Shown one piece after another: positions 30,744-40,443 of a stretch of 64,000 nucleotides of DNA. Under the pieces are notes generated by a model that was given only the letters and a program-made list of their open reading frames with translations, was not told where the DNA came from and made no database searches. The stretch lies in contig NZ_OU963893.1 of the NCBI RefSeq assembly GCF_918797525.1, positions 3,968,001 to 4,032,000 of the forward strand, read 5' to 3'. The stretch is from an unidentified bacterial endosymbiont (lineage in GTDB: Bacteria; Pseudomonadota; Gammaproteobacteria; Enterobacterales; Enterobacteriaceae). Positions within the stretch are counted from its first letter, which is position 1; each line of letters opens with the position of its first letter. Position numbers and translations under genes: made by a program.

Positions 30744-31535
30744 ATGAAACCCACCACCCTCTCCTTATTGCAGAAATGCAAACTGGACAAAAAACGCTTC
30801 GCCACCATCACAGCCTATGACTACAGTTTCGCCAAACTCTTCAGTGAAGAGGGAATAAACGTTATGCTGGTCGGAGATTCGTTAGGGATGACGGTACAAG
30901 GACATGAGTCCACCCTGCCGGTCACGGTCGACGATATTGCTTACCACACGCGCGCCGTCCGCCGCGGTGCCCCAGCCTGCCTGCTGCTTTCCGATCTGCC
31001 GTTTATGGCCTATGCCACCCCAGAGCAAGCTTTTGAAAATGCGGCTGCTGTGATGCGCGCGGGCGCTAACATGGTCAAAATTGAAGGCGGCGCCTGGCTT
31101 GTTGATACGGTGAAAATGCTCACCGAGCGCGCCGTACCGGTATGCGGGCACTTAGGCCTGACGCCACAGTCCGTGAATATCTTTGGCGGATACAAAGTCC
31201 AGGGCCGTGGCGATGCGGCGCAAACGTTGTTTGATGACGCCGTCGCGCTGGAAGCCGCAGGCGCACAGCTGCTGGTGCTGGAGTGCGTTCCGGTTGAACT
31301 GGCAAAACGTATCACTGACGCGCTGTCGATTCCGGTGATTGGCATTGGCGCAGGCAATGTCACTGACGGTCAGATCCTGGTGATGCACGATGCCTTTGGC
31401 ATTACCGGTGGACATATCCCTAAATTTGCCAAAAATTTCCTTACAGAAGCGGGCGACATGCGCGCTGCGGTCAGGCAGTATATTGCCGATGTTGAATCCG
31501 GTGTTTACCCGGGTGAAGAACACAGTTTCCATTAA
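30744..31535 (+). CDS. panB: 3-methyl-2-oxobutanoate hydroxymethyltransferase
   Basis: PanB makes ketopantoate from 2-ketoisovalerate and methylene-tetrahydrofolate, the first committed step to pantothenate. The 263-aa TIM-barrel protein shows [12 protein letters not shown], the metal-binding [12 protein letters not shown] (Asp), MVKIEGG and the catalytic-region [14 protein letters not shown]. The late motif IPVIGIGAG closes the barrel. It is followed by panC after 11 bp with a strong AAGGAG, so panBC is an operon. Full-length. Confidence 0.97.
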   Translation: MKPTTLSLLQKCKLDKKRFATITAYDYSFAKLFSEEGINVMLVGDSLGMTVQGHESTLPVTVDDIAYHTRAVRRGAPACLLLSDLPFMAYATPEQAFENAAAVMRAGANMVKIEGGAWLVDTVKMLTERAVPVCGHLGLTPQSVNIFGGYKVQGRGDAAQTLFDDAVALEAAGAQLLVLECVPVELAKRITDALSIPVIGIGAGNVTDGQILVMHDAFGITGGHIPKFAKNFLTEAGDMRAAVRQYIADVESGVYPGEEHSFH

Positions 31536-31546
31536 GGAGTCTCGTT

Positions 31547-32398
31547 GTGCTAATCATTGAAACCCTGCCGCTGCTGCGCCAGCACATTCGTCGTGCGCGC
31601 CAGGAAGGTAAACGTATCGCCCTGGTCCCGACCATGGGCAACCTGCATGACGGCCATATGAAGCTGGTCGATGAAGCAAGATCCCGTGTAGATATCGTGG
31701 TGGTCAGTATCTTCGTTAACCCCATGCAGTTCGATCGTGCGGACGACCTGGCACGCTACCCACGCACCCTGCAGGAAGATTGCGAGAAGCTCAAAAAACG
31801 CCATGTGGATATCGTCTTCTCTCCGGCGCCGGCGGATATCTATCCGCAAGGTACTGAAGAAGCAACCTTCGTCGACGTCCCAGGCATTTCCACCATGCTC
31901 GAAGGCGCAAGCCGCCCGGGCCACTTTCGCGGCGTTTCCACCATCGTCAGCAAGCTGTTCAACCTGGTGCAACCGGACATCGCCTGCTTCGGTGAGAAAG
32001 ACTTCCAGCAGCTGGCGTTGATCCGCAAAATGGTCGCTGACATGGGCTATGATATTGAGATCGTCGGCGTACCGATTGTACGAGCCAAAGACGGTCTGGC
32101 GCTCAGCTCCCGCAACGGCTATCTGAGCGCCGAACAGCGCAAAATCGCTCCGGGATTGAGCAAGGTCATGAATGCCATGGCAGACCAGTTGCTGGCGAAA
32201 GCGCTAACACCCGAAGAGATTATCGCCCTTGCTGAGCAGGCGCTGAACGACAACGGTCTGCGCGCTGACGACATTCAAATTCGAGATGCCGATACGCTGC
32301 TGGCGCTTTCAGAGACCAGCCAACGTGCGGTGATCCTGGTGGCGGCCTGGCTCGGCCTGGCCCGCCTTATCGACAATAAAGTGGTTGAACTGGCGTAG
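31547..32398 (+). CDS. panC: Pantothenate synthetase
   Basis: PanC condenses pantoate with beta-alanine using ATP. The 283-aa protein begins with GTG (read as fMet: [17 protein letters not shown]), preceded by AAGGAG, and this is the only start matching the family. Motifs: [14 protein letters not shown] (HIGH-type), [36 protein letters not shown] and LSSRNGYL (KMSKS-type). It lies between panB and panD; the small gene yadD that separates panC and panD in K-12 is absent here. Confidence 0.97.
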   Translation: MLIIETLPLLRQHIRRARQEGKRIALVPTMGNLHDGHMKLVDEARSRVDIVVVSIFVNPMQFDRADDLARYPRTLQEDCEKLKKRHVDIVFSPAPADIYPQGTEEATFVDVPGISTMLEGASRPGHFRGVSTIVSKLFNLVQPDIACFGEKDFQQLALIRKMVADMGYDIEIVGVPIVRAKDGLALSSRNGYLSAEQRKIAPGLSKVMNAMADQLLAKALTPEEIIALAEQALNDNGLRADDIQIRDADTLLALSETSQRAVILVAAWLGLARLIDNKVVELA

Positions 32399-32430
32399 TT
32401 TTTCTACCCGGACGATTAAAGGTAAACGTA

Positions 32431-32811
32431 ATGATTCGCAAAATGCTGCAAGGCAAGCTTCACCGAGTGAAAGTCACTCAGGCCGATCTGCACTATGAAG
32501 GCTCCTGCGCAATTGACCAGGATTTCCTGGATGCGGCTGGCATCCTTGAAAACGAAGCGATTGATATCTGGAACGTGAACAACGGCAAACGTTTCTCCAC
32601 CTATGCGATTGCCGCCGAGCGCGGGTCTAAAATTATCTCCGTGAACGGCGCTGCCGCACACTGCGCGCAGGTGGGGGATATTGTCATCATCGCCAGCTTC
32701 GTTATGATGTCGGACGACGAAGCGCGTCGCTGGCAGCCGAAAGTGGCCTACTTCGAGGGCGACAACGAGATGAAACGGACTGCGAAAGCGATTCCGGTCC
32801 AGGTAGCCTAA
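32431..32811 (+). CDS. panD: Aspartate 1-decarboxylase proenzyme
   Basis: PanD decarboxylates aspartate to beta-alanine, the substrate of PanC. The 126-aa proenzyme self-cleaves between Gly24 and Ser25 (HYEGSCAID) to create the pyruvoyl cofactor; both residues are present. Other active-site segments: Thr/Tyr in [15 protein letters not shown] and the [15 protein letters not shown] loop. It lies 32 bp after panC with a hairpin terminator beyond, so panB-panC-panD form one complete pathway block. Confidence 0.97.
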   Translation: MIRKMLQGKLHRVKVTQADLHYEGSCAIDQDFLDAAGILENEAIDIWNVNNGKRFSTYAIAAERGSKIISVNGAAAHCAQVGDIVIIASFVMMSDDEARRWQPKVAYFEGDNEMKRTAKAIPVQVA

Positions 32812-32821
32812 TTCTTTCCTC

Positions 32822-32861
32822 GGGGAGCAGCCGGGTCCCCGGGTTGTTCCTCTTCTTTTTT
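32822..32861 (+). terminator. Terminator after panD
   Basis: GGAGCAGCC (32824-32832) pairs with GGTTGTTCC (32842-32850), using two G-U pairs. The loop is GC-rich and TCTTCTTTTTT follows. It closes the panBCD unit. Confidence 0.75.
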
Positions 32862-33010
32862 AGATCCAGATGTACAATTTATACATACTTAATTAATCAT
32901 TTAGAAAAACTAAAAAATAAAGCATCTGTAGGTGATAGAATCATTGCCTCATTTAAAAATAGAAAACCTCACGCCACATACCCGCTAAAAATTTAATTAA
33001 AGAGATAGAT

Positions 33011-34132
33011 ATGAAAGAAAAAACGTCAAAGACATTTCTTTTATTTTCATTGTTTTTTATATTTACATTATTCAATAAATCATTTGCCTATAACGATTGC
33101 TATATTGAATCTTCACAAACGGGCACGCGCACAATTAATTATGGCTCGATTAACGTAACCTCATCACTCTACCCCTCAGATAGCGTAAACGATGCCATCG
33201 TCCTGGCCAATAAAGACATCCAGATTGACGTTGGCAGTGATGGCATAGGATGCAAAAAAGGCGGGGCGGGTAACAATAATGTTGAGTTTTTCAATGCAGC
33301 CGATGGAACAAACATTTCTGCCCCATGGGGTAACATCGGGATGATCCAAACCAGTATTCCAGGGATTGTCTTATCGGCCACGCTGATGTGTAAAAGCAGT
33401 GACTGTGCTTCCGCAGCAGAAGGGGCTGGGGCGGGTAACATGGTTAATTTGAATCTCCCCGCCGCAAGCGGGCAGGAAAATATCATACATTCCCAGGGCG
33501 GCTATCCGTGGGAGGGCGCCGATAAGGGCTGGTATCTCCACATGACCCTTTATCAGTATGGCAGTTTTTCCCCCAAGTCCGGAGTCACCTCAGGACATAC
33601 TCTGGCGGGAAATTTTGCCAGATGGCGTATAGGCGGCTCTACGCAAGGTTCAATCACCTTTAAAACCTCAACAAGCTCTCTCACTTTTACCATTCCACAG
33701 ACGACGTGTCAGGACTTCTACATGGCAAATGGTGAGGGTAATCGCATCTCCAATAATCAGTATGCATTGGGTGATTATTCGATAGCTAATATAGAGACCA
33801 ACAATACTAAAGAAGTTCCCTTCAAAATTATATTAAGCAAATGTTACGCATCTAAATTCACTACGAAATTATATTCCAGCAACAGAGCGGGTAATAATGC
33901 TCTGATCGGAAAAAGTGCCGGTTCGGCAAGCGGCATCGGGGTTAAAATTATGGATACCGCCAATAATCTGCTCCTGAAAGCAGACGGCTCCAATGAAACC
34001 ACATTGACTCCGCAAAACTGGTACAACGATACTCTGGCTATTCCTTTTACTGCTCAGGTTGTTGCCGATAACAGCACTATTTCCTCGGGCGATTTCTCTG
34101 CAAACGCCACTTTTACCGTCACCTATGAATAA
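33011..34132 (+). CDS. Fimbrial tip adhesin-like protein (YadC position relocated)
   Basis: A 373-aa secreted protein with a signal peptide (KTFLLFSLFFIFTLFNKSFA) and the two-domain shape of chaperone-usher tip adhesins. The N-terminal part (about 28-230) has no pilin match and would be the receptor-binding domain. The C-terminal part (about 232-373) is a pilin domain with Cys in TTCQDFY and SKCYAS, ending NATFTVTYE. K-12 yadC codes such an adhesin between yadK and panB; here the gene sits beyond panD, with its own AT-rich upstream region and GAGATAGAT before the ATG. It could be the tip of the upstream fimbria or an orphan. The ligand cannot be told from sequence. Confidence 0.75.
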   Translation: MKEKTSKTFLLFSLFFIFTLFNKSFAYNDCYIESSQTGTRTINYGSINVTSSLYPSDSVNDAIVLANKDIQIDVGSDGIGCKKGGAGNNNVEFFNAADGTNISAPWGNIGMIQTSIPGIVLSATLMCKSSDCASAAEGAGAGNMVNLNLPAASGQENIIHSQGGYPWEGADKGWYLHMTLYQYGSFSPKSGVTSGHTLAGNFARWRIGGSTQGSITFKTSTSSLTFTIPQTTCQDFYMANGEGNRISNNQYALGDYSIANIETNNTKEVPFKIILSKCYASKFTTKLYSSNRAGNNALIGKSAGSASGIGVKIMDTANNLLLKADGSNETTLTPQNWYNDTLAIPFTAQVVADNSTISSGDFSANATFTVTYE

Positions 34133-34133
34133 C

Positions 34134-35381
34134 CTACCTCTGCGGCTGATTACCGATCAGCCGCGACATCGTCTCCAGCGAATCCGTTCTCAGGATGTAG
34201 AGACGCTTCAGTAAGAACGGATTATCCCCCGGCTTGACCTTTCCTTTCACCGTGGTCACCGCCAGATGAAAACCGGCGTCATTCGCCGCCTTGATCGCCT
34301 TATTATCATAGCCGCCAAACGGATACGAAAGGTACAGCACGCGAGGGTTGAACTGCGCCAGCGCGCGGCGGGAACGTTCAAAATCAAACAGGATCACGTG
34401 GTAGCTACGGCTGAGTAAAATGGGGTGTTTATCACCGTCGACGCGGTGCAGGAAGTGTGTATGTGACTGAATATCAAACACATCCAGAATGCCCTTAATT
34501 TCCTGAACGCTCATAAACTGCAGCGATTTAGGATCCCACTTCTGCGGATGCCCTTTAATGCGCGATGAGATAACAAACGCCGTGGCGTTAAAGCCATACT
34601 CTTTCAAAATCGGATAAGCGTAGCGGCTTACGGATTTCAGCCCGTCGTCAAAGGTAATAACCACCGCTTTCGCCGGCAGGTTCATTTTGTTACGCACATA
34701 CCCTTCCAGCTGATACATCGTCAGGGCGGTATAACCCCGATCGCGCAGCCAGGCCATCTGGTTATTGAACGCACGTACGCTGGTGGTCGTAGAGGTATGA
34801 CGGAAACGGGTGTTCTCTTCATCACGTAAGATATGGTGGTAGGTGATGACCGGCAAACCGTTGTCCTCCTGCGCGTCCAGGCTGCTTATCCACGCCAGGC
34901 GGTTGCCAATACGGATTTGGTACCAGGTCTGGTTCAGCCGATCTTTAAGCTTACTGAGGATCGGATAGCGAAGATTAGCGCTGAGCGTTCCGAACGGCGC
35001 GCTGCCGCTGGCGGGGGCGTTATACACCGGGGTATCTTTCCAGGTGATCAGATTTTGATTGCTAAGAGGCTTATTCAGATCACCGAGGCTATCCTCGACG
35101 CGCTGTTTTCCCTGCACCTGCTCCAGGTGCCCCTTGTCGATAAATCCGGTTCCGAAGCCAAAGCGAAACTCGTAGTAATCCGCTGCGGTGGGCACGACGG
35201 CAAGGATCTGTCCGGCACGCACATTGCCCACGTTTACGACATTATTGCCCACCTGCGCCCAAATAGCCGCATCTTCGGTAGTTTGCATGTACTGGGCTGG
35301 AAGACCTTGCTGGCTGACTAAACTGGCAGATGCCCCACCAGAGAACGCCAGCAGGAACAGGAAAAGAGTACGCGTGAACAT
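34134..35381 (-). CDS. yadE: Polysaccharide deacetylase family lipoprotein-like protein YadE
   Basis: YadE is an uncharacterised exported protein with a NodB-type (carbohydrate esterase 4) domain. The 415-aa sequence has a signal peptide ([20 protein letters not shown]). Two SH3-like stretches follow (about 30-170), then the NodB domain from about residue 230: [20 protein letters not shown] with the catalytic Asp-Asp, IQSHTHFLH (metal His pair) and LSYPFGGYD. It is convergent with the adhesin gene with 1 bp between the stops. Substrate is not known. No lipobox was seen despite outer-envelope relatives. Confidence 0.9.
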   Translation of the reverse strand: MFTRTLFLFLLAFSGGASASLVSQQGLPAQYMQTTEDAAIWAQVGNNVVNVGNVRAGQILAVVPTAADYYEFRFGFGTGFIDKGHLEQVQGKQRVEDSLGDLNKPLSNQNLITWKDTPVYNAPASGSAPFGTLSANLRYPILSKLKDRLNQTWYQIRIGNRLAWISSLDAQEDNGLPVITYHHILRDEENTRFRHTSTTTSVRAFNNQMAWLRDRGYTALTMYQLEGYVRNKMNLPAKAVVITFDDGLKSVSRYAYPILKEYGFNATAFVISSRIKGHPQKWDPKSLQFMSVQEIKGILDVFDIQSHTHFLHRVDGDKHPILLSRSYHVILFDFERSRRALAQFNPRVLYLSYPFGGYDNKAIKAANDAGFHLAVTTVKGKVKPGDNPFLLKRLYILRTDSLETMSRLIGNQPQR

Positions 35382-35444
35382 GTATGTGATATCGATGCGG
35401 ATGAACTGCCGCTATTGTAACAAAAGCGCTACCAATACCAATGT

Positions 35445-35885
35445 TTAATTCTTATACAGATCATGAAGAAGGACGAAAGGGGGGGTTTTCTGTTGCTGAT
35501 GCCACAGGCTGCTGACGCCGGGGATCCCCTGCCCCACGATAGTATTACGGAAATCCTGGCTGCTCAGTGAGCCACGAAAGGGAAGCATCATTTCCAGCAG
35601 CGGATAGCCGATGCCTGAAATCACTTCACAGTTGTCGTGCTTGTGGCTCATGAGTGCAGCCGTACGATACGGCGCCGCGCCAGATTTATCCGTAAGAAAA
35701 ATAACGCCTTCGCCAGAGTCGGTTTCATGCAGGGCATCGCACATCATCCGGCTAAGCATATTGGTGCTCAACCCCCGCCAGTAGTTTACTGCCCGGCATT
35801 GCGCCAAAGGACCAAACCTGGCTTCAAGCTTTAGCAACATCTCCTGCGCCCGATCATCGTGGCAAGTAATGACCCATCCCAGCAT
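35445..35885 (-). CDS. yadI: PTS EIIA mannose-family domain protein YadI
   Basis: YadI is a free-standing EIIA domain of the mannose/sorbose PTS family with unknown partner. The 146-aa protein from ATG 35885 (MLGWVITCHDDRAQEML) has a good AAGGAG; an upstream ATG at 35960 is not family-supported. The phospho-acceptor histidine is expected in VITCHDD (His9), and EGVIFLTDKSGAAPYRTAA is typical of the fold. It has no EIIB/C/D genes nearby, as in K-12. Confidence 0.92.
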   Translation of the reverse strand: MLGWVITCHDDRAQEMLLKLEARFGPLAQCRAVNYWRGLSTNMLSRMMCDALHETDSGEGVIFLTDKSGAAPYRTAALMSHKHDNCEVISGIGYPLLEMMLPFRGSLSSQDFRNTIVGQGIPGVSSLWHQQQKTPPFVLLHDLYKN

Positions 35886-35990
35886 AACGATCTCCTTTGC
35901 AAGCGAGCAGTGTAGCCCAGTGAAGCTTAGCTTTCGGTGATAACTATCAAAGAAAAGCACCCGGCAAACGGAATGTCGCCGGGCTGAAGT

Positions 35991-36761
35991 TTAGCTGCGC
36001 AGGCCTCGCCCGCGCTGGATCAGATACCAGCACAGCATGTAGAAGATGACGATAAACACCACCAGCACCGCAACCGTGGTAAACAGCGGTACATCAGTAA
36101 TGCCGAGGAAACCAAAGCGGAACCCACTGATCATGTACACAATTGGGTTCAGGTGCGACAGCGCCTGCCAGAATGGCGGCAGCAGCGTCAAAGAGTAAAA
36201 CACCCCGCCCAGATAGGTCAGCGGCGTCAGCACAAAGGTCGGGATCAGGTTGATATCGTCGAAGGTTTTGGCAAATACGGCGTTCAGAAGGCCCGCCAGC
36301 GAGAACAAAATGGCCGTCAGCAGCAGCGTCAGCGCCACAAACAGCCATGAGTGCACCTGGAACGGGACGAAGAACAGCGAAATCACCGTCACCAGCACGC
36401 CCACACAGAGGCCACGCGCCACACCGCCGCCCACGTAACCGGCAATGATCACGTGCGTCGGAACCGGAGCCACCAGCAGCTCTTCTATGTTGCGCTGGAA
36501 CTTGGCGCTAAAGAACGACGAGGCCACGTTGGCATAGGCGTTGGTGATTACCGCCATCATGATCAGACCCGGCACAATAAACTGCATATAAGTGAAGCCG
36601 TGCATCTCACCAATGCGGGAGCCAATCAGGTTACCGAAGATGATGAAGTAGAGCGTCATTGTAATGACCGGCGGCACCAGGGTCTGGATCCAGATGCGCA
36701 TAAAGCGATGAATCTCTTTCGCCCAGATGCTTTTCAGCGCAACCCAGAAAAGATGCGTCAT
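35991..36761 (-). CDS. yadH: ABC transporter permease YadH
   Basis: YadH is an ABC-2 type export permease: 256 aa with six hydrophobic helices (for example TLVPPVITMTLYFIIFGNLIG region, YMQFIVPGLIMMAVITNAY, LFVALTLLLTAILFSLAGLL and the last VAVLVVFIVIFYMLCWYLI). Its start overlaps the yadG stop by 4 bp, so both are one exporter unit. The substrate is not established in E. coli. Confidence 0.94.
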   Translation of the reverse strand: MTHLFWVALKSIWAKEIHRFMRIWIQTLVPPVITMTLYFIIFGNLIGSRIGEMHGFTYMQFIVPGLIMMAVITNAYANVASSFFSAKFQRNIEELLVAPVPTHVIIAGYVGGGVARGLCVGVLVTVISLFFVPFQVHSWLFVALTLLLTAILFSLAGLLNAVFAKTFDDINLIPTFVLTPLTYLGGVFYSLTLLPPFWQALSHLNPIVYMISGFRFGFLGITDVPLFTTVAVLVVFIVIFYMLCWYLIQRGRGLRS

Positions 36762-37684
36762 GCCTGTTCTCCTTGTTTTTGATGCACCAGAGAGACAAAC
36801 AGCTCTTCCAGTCGGTTTGCTTTATTTCGCATACTCATTACCTGAATACCCTGCGCGCTCAGCTGTGAGAAAACGCTGTTAATCCCCTGTTCACGCAGGA
36901 CTTCCACTTCCAGCGTTGAGGTATCCACCAGACGATACTGATAGCCTTCGAGCTTCGGTAGCGGGCTTTTCGCTGCCAGATCAAGAATAAACGTTTCTGA
37001 TTTCAGTTTGGAAAGCAGTGCTTTCATCGACGTATTTTCCACCAGCTCGCCGTGCTGAATGATGCCAATATTGCGGCACAGCATTTCGGCCTCTTCAAGG
37101 TAGTGGGTGGTGAGAATGATAGTGGTTCCTTTATCGTTCAGATCCTTCAGGAAGCCCCACATTGAGCGGCGCAGCTCAATATCCACGCCTGCGGTTGGCT
37201 CATCAAGAATCAGCAGTTTTGGCTCATGCATCAATGCGCGGGCAATCATCAGGCGGCGCTTCATTCCCCCGGATAACATGCGCGCGCGTTCGTTGCGTTT
37301 TTCCCAGAGATCGAGCTGTTTGAGGTACTTTTCGCTGCGCGCCACAGCTTCTTTGCGCTCCACTCCGTAATAACCCGCCTGGTGGACAACAATCTGTTGC
37401 ACCGTCTCGAACGGGTTGAAGTTGAACTCCTGCGGAACCAGCCCGAGCTGGCGCTTGGCATTCACCACGTCTTTTTGCAGATCGTAACCAAATACGCTCA
37501 CCCGGCCAGAGGTTTTGTTAACCAGCGAGCTGATAATACCGATGGTGGTGGATTTGCCCGCCCCGTTCGGCCCCAGAAGCGCGTAGAAATCCCCCGCTTC
37601 TACTTTTAAATCTATCCCGCGTAGCGCCTGTACGCCGCCCGGGTAGGTTTTTTTAAGCTGTTCAAGTTCCAGTGCAATCGCCAT
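36758..37684 (-). CDS. yadG: ABC transporter ATP-binding protein YadG
   Basis: ATPase partner of YadH. The 308-aa protein has Walker A GPNGAGKSTT (about residue 38), Q-loop VPQEFNF, signature LSGGMKRRLMIA (about 139), Walker B LLILDEPTAGVD (about 159) and the switch histidine in TTHYLEEAE. A C-terminal regulatory extension of about 90 residues follows, common in export ATPases of the DrrA type. Divergent from can with a 107-bp gap that must hold both promoters. Confidence 0.95.
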   Translation of the reverse strand: MAIALELEQLKKTYPGGVQALRGIDLKVEAGDFYALLGPNGAGKSTTIGIISSLVNKTSGRVSVFGYDLQKDVVNAKRQLGLVPQEFNFNPFETVQQIVVHQAGYYGVERKEAVARSEKYLKQLDLWEKRNERARMLSGGMKRRLMIARALMHEPKLLILDEPTAGVDIELRRSMWGFLKDLNDKGTTIILTTHYLEEAEMLCRNIGIIQHGELVENTSMKALLSKLKSETFILDLAAKSPLPKLEGYQYRLVDTSTLEVEVLREQGINSVFSQLSAQGIQVMSMRNKANRLEELFVSLVHQKQGEQA

Positions 37685-37791
37685 GAAATAAACTTACCTA
37701 TAGTTCTGACACACGTTGTGTGGTTTCATTAAAAGTCCGGTTACCCTATAGTAGCGCAACGCAATTACTCGGTTACAGGTCGTCAACCTCC

Positions 37792-38454
37792 ATGAATGAC
37801 ATAGATACACTCATCAGCAACAATGCACTATGGTCAAAAATGCTGGTGGAAGAAGATCCCGGTTTTTTCGGCAAGCTTTCACAGGCGCAGAATCCGCGCT
37901 TTCTATGGATTGGATGTTCCGACAGCCGCGTACCGGCTGAGCGCCTGACAGGCCTCGAGCCTGGCGAACTCTTTGTTCACCGCAATGTCGCCAACCTGGT
38001 GATTCATACCGATCTTAATTGCCTTTCTGTTGTTCAATATGCCGTTGACGTTCTGGAAGTCGAACACATTATAATATGCGGCCACTATGGCTGTGGCGGT
38101 GTGCAGGCGGCAGTAGAAAACACAGAGCTGGGGTTAATTGATAACTGGCTGCTGCATATCCGCGATATCGGGTTCAAACATAGCTCACTGCTGGGTGAAA
38201 TGCCGCAGGAGCGCCGTCTTGACACCCTGTGCGAACTGAACGTGATGGAGCAGGTATATAACCTGGGCCACTCAACTATTATGCAATCGGCGTGGAAACG
38301 CGGGCAGAAGGTCTCTGTCCACGGCTGGGCATACGGTATTCACGACGGCCTGCTGCGCAACCTGGAAGTGACCGCCACCAACCGTGAAACGCTGGAACAG
38401 CGCTACCGTTCAGGTATAGCCAACATTAAGCTTAAGCACGCGAACCATAAATAA
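37792..38454 (+). CDS. can: Beta-class carbonic anhydrase
   Basis: Can interconverts CO2 and bicarbonate and is needed for growth in air because bicarbonate feeds carboxylases. The 220-aa protein starts at ATG 37792 ([18 protein letters not shown]). Zinc ligands are all present at the E. coli positions: Cys42 and Asp44 (GCSDSR), His98 and Cys101 (CGHYGCGG). The Asp44-Arg46 dyad of type II beta enzymes is also there, so pH- and bicarbonate-controlled activity is expected. An upstream in-frame ATG at 37720 is not family-supported. Confidence 0.97.
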   Translation: MNDIDTLISNNALWSKMLVEEDPGFFGKLSQAQNPRFLWIGCSDSRVPAERLTGLEPGELFVHRNVANLVIHTDLNCLSVVQYAVDVLEVEHIIICGHYGCGGVQAAVENTELGLIDNWLLHIRDIGFKHSSLLGEMPQERRLDTLCELNVMEQVYNLGHSTIMQSAWKRGQKVSVHGWAYGIHDGLLRNLEVTATNRETLEQRYRSGIANIKLKHANHK

Positions 38455-38467
38455 AGCCGGGATTTTT

Positions 38468-38530
38468 TCCCTCTCCCTGTGGGTGTGTACGGTCCGGGGT
38501 GAGGGCATCAGCCCGCCCCCGCAAACATTA
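38468..38530. repeat. Intergenic repeat, copy 2
   Basis: CCCTCTCCCTGTGGGTGTGT, then CGGGGTGAGGGCATCAGCCC and GCAAACATTA. It is related to the copies at 8493-8534 and 48862-48909, though less palindromic, and fills the can-hpt convergent gap. Confidence 0.55.
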
Positions 38531-39064
38531 CTCGTCCAGCAACACCACTTTCCCGACATACGGCAGATGGCGATAACGCTGCGCGTAGTCAATACCATAA
38601 CCCACTACGAATTCATCCGGGATCGAGAAACCGACAAACTCCACGGGCACCTGCACTTCGCGACGGGTGGGTTTATCGAGCAAGGTACAAATCGCCAGTG
38701 ATTTCGGCTCACGCAGGCTCAGGATCTCGCGCACCTTAGAGAGCGTGTTGCCGGAGTCGATGATGTCCTCAACGATCAACACATCTTTACCACGAATATC
38801 TTCATCAAGATCTTTCAGGATTTTCACATCACGGGTTGTGGACATGCCGCTGCCGTAGCTGGAGGCGGTCATAAAATCGACCTCATGTGACACCTGCACC
38901 TCACGGCACAGGTCTGCCATGAACATGAAAGAGCCACGTAACAGACCAACCAGCACCATTTCGCTGCCGCTGTCCTTGTAATGTTCGGTGATTTGACGAC
39001 CCAGTTCGGCGATACGCGCTTTGATCCCGGCTTCCGGGATCATCACTTCAACAATATGTTTCAT
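38528..39064 (-). CDS. hpt: Hypoxanthine phosphoribosyltransferase
   Basis: Hpt salvages hypoxanthine (and guanine less well) to IMP/GMP with PRPP. The 178-aa protein from ATG 39064 ([18 protein letters not shown]) carries the PRPP motif [14 protein letters not shown] (acidic pair, about residues 99-112), GLLRGSFMF (PPi loop) and the flexible loop [14 protein letters not shown]. Nearly identical to E. coli. Its 5' side faces the accessory pocket that separates it from gcd. Confidence 0.97.
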   Translation of the reverse strand: MKHIVEVMIPEAGIKARIAELGRQITEHYKDSGSEMVLVGLLRGSFMFMADLCREVQVSHEVDFMTASSYGSGMSTTRDVKILKDLDEDIRGKDVLIVEDIIDSGNTLSKVREILSLREPKSLAICTLLDKPTRREVQVPVEFVGFSIPDEFVVGYGIDYAQRYRHLPYVGKVVLLDE

Positions 39065-39262
39065 AAAAATCATAACCAACTGTTTTTAAAAACAAAACGC
39101 AAACCAATCGGAACGTGGAACAAAATTATTGATACACCGATTGATACACTTTAGTTTGTATAACCTCGTACATACCCACCAGCACGAGAACAACGTAAAG
39201 ATTATACCAGTGCAGCGACCTCACAGCACCCCTATCTGCCAGAGTTAAACAGCTCAAAAAAG
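39065..39262. other. Flank between hpt and phage-like remnant
   Basis: This stretch must hold the hpt promoter. It contains a tandem direct repeat, ATTGATACAC twice with a 2-bp spacer (about 39128-39149). No convincing gene was found: an open frame at 39126-39308 on the minus strand has no protein-like features. Confidence 0.4.
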
Positions 39263-39454
39263 TCAGGGGGACATTTTGGTACCATATGCGCTTAATGAAG
39301 ATGAACAAAATTGCGGAAAGCGCTTTTTCCAGCGATTTAATGTGCGTTCATCCACACCCAACACAGTGCCGATTTCCGCATCAGTCAGCCCCATACGGCA
39401 CAGCGTCAGTGCTATATCGGCAAATTTATCACGGTATCTGGTCGGCCTGCTCAT
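39263..39454 (-). pseudogene. HTH protein resembling phage terminase small subunit, truncated
   Basis: From ATG 39454 (GGAG upstream) the frame reads MSRPTRYRDKFADIALTLC followed by MGLTDAEIGTVLGVDERTLNRWKKRFPQF. This is a helix-turn-helix of the kind found at the N-terminus of phage terminase small subunits, which bind pac/cos DNA. After PQF the frame continues with 14 unlike residues and stops at 63 aa, far short of the roughly 150-200 aa usual for such subunits. So the gene looks cut off by a deletion. Another HTH regulator or transposase fragment is possible. Confidence 0.5.
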
Positions 39455-39598
39455 CTTCTCCCCCAGTAGCGGCACTCCAGCATTGCCAGTAAACCGCGCA
39501 GGTACAGGTTTTCCTTCAGCGTTAACTGGCTGCATTTTCCCTGAAAGGTGCGCCAGTGCATCCCTTTTGGTTCAGGAAAGGAATCTAGGCTGTGTCCC

Positions 39599-40114
39599 TT
39601 AATTATATAGTCGTTGATAAAAGAGCCGGATGCAGCCCAGCTTCACCATCGCCAGATAATTTCTCGCCGTTTTGTCGTAACGCGTCGCTATGCGACGGTA
39701 TTCTTTCAGGCGACCAAAACATCGCTCAACAACGTTGCGATTGCGGTACGCATTACGATCGAGCTGTGAACGCCCATCCAATGCCATTTTCTCATTTGAT
39801 TTTCGGGGAATGACTGCTTTTATACCTTTGCTTTTCAGTTCGTTGCGTAACGCATGCCCGGAGTACGCTTTGTCGGCCAGTACCGCATGGCCACGGCGTT
39901 TCATGCTGCCGTTCTGGCGCTGAACACCAATACCGTCGAGAAGACGTTGCGCGAACTGGCTTTCGTGAGCCTGTCCGGGACTCAGCACTATGTTTAACGG
40001 AAGACCGTTTCCGTCTGTCGCCAGATGGATTTTGGTGCCAAAACCACCGCGAGAGCGACCCAGCCCATTATCTCCGGCGATATCGGGATGTTTTTTTGAG
40101 CCCCGGCAGCACAT
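39599..40114 (-). CDS. IS5-family transposase, downstream frame (OrfB)
   Basis: The 171-codon frame supplies the C-terminal catalytic part. It has NGLGRSRGGFGTKIHLATDG, then VLADKAYSGHALRNEL with the second Asp of the DDE triad, and VVERCFGRLKEYRRIATRYDK with the Glu of the IS5/IS4 Y-(2)-R-(3)-E-(6)-K-like signature. On its own it lacks the first Asp, so it should be made as a fusion to OrfA by -1 frameshifting. Ends at the left inverted repeat. Confidence 0.85.
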   Translation of the reverse strand: MCCRGSKKHPDIAGDNGLGRSRGGFGTKIHLATDGNGLPLNIVLSPGQAHESQFAQRLLDGIGVQRQNGSMKRRGHAVLADKAYSGHALRNELKSKGIKAVIPRKSNEKMALDGRSQLDRNAYRNRNVVERCFGRLKEYRRIATRYDKTARNYLAMVKLGCIRLFYQRLYN

Positions 40115-40443
40115 TTCAACGCCCGGATATTGCTGCCATCCAGCGCCGTAGCAGACCAGTCAACAAGATTGCTGGCATCAAGTAGCGAAAGCAACCTGTT
40201 GAAAATAATGTTAATAACACCTGATTTTGACCACCGGTTAAAGCGGTTATAAACCGTTTTCCATGGTCCATATCGTTCAGGTAAATCACGCCACGGAGCC
40301 CCGGAACACAACACCCAGAACATACCGTTGATAATTTTACGATGCTCAGCCCATGGGCGTCCGGCCCGTGGAGATACGGGTTCAGCAGGCAATAAAGGCT
40401 GGATGATAATCCATGCTTCATCAGGAAGGTCGTAGCGAGCCAT
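39994..40443 (-). CDS. IS5-family transposase, upstream frame (OrfA)
   Basis: The 149-aa frame (MARYDLPDEAWIIIQPLLP...) is the DUF4096-type N-terminal region of IS5 transposases: GRPWAEHRKIINGMFWVLCSGAPWRDLPERYGPWKTV. The first catalytic Asp is in TALDGSNIRA. Near residue 115-118 (codons GCT CAA AAA AAC, plus-strand T7 at 40091-40097) a -1 slip continues into OrfB as GAQKKHPDIAGDNGLG. Unshifted, it reads on to a stop at 39994. Confidence 0.85.
   Translation of the reverse strand: MARYDLPDEAWIIIQPLLPAEPVSPRAGRPWAEHRKIINGMFWVLCSGAPWRDLPERYGPWKTVYNRFNRWSKSGVINIIFNRLLSLLDASNLVDWSATALDGSNIRALKCAAGAQKNIPISPEIMGWVALAVVLAPKSIWRQTETVFR

Noticed and set aside
39126..39308. 60-codon minus-strand frame next to hpt
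   Set aside because: No motif or ribosome site, and it crosses the apparent end of the phage-like remnant.
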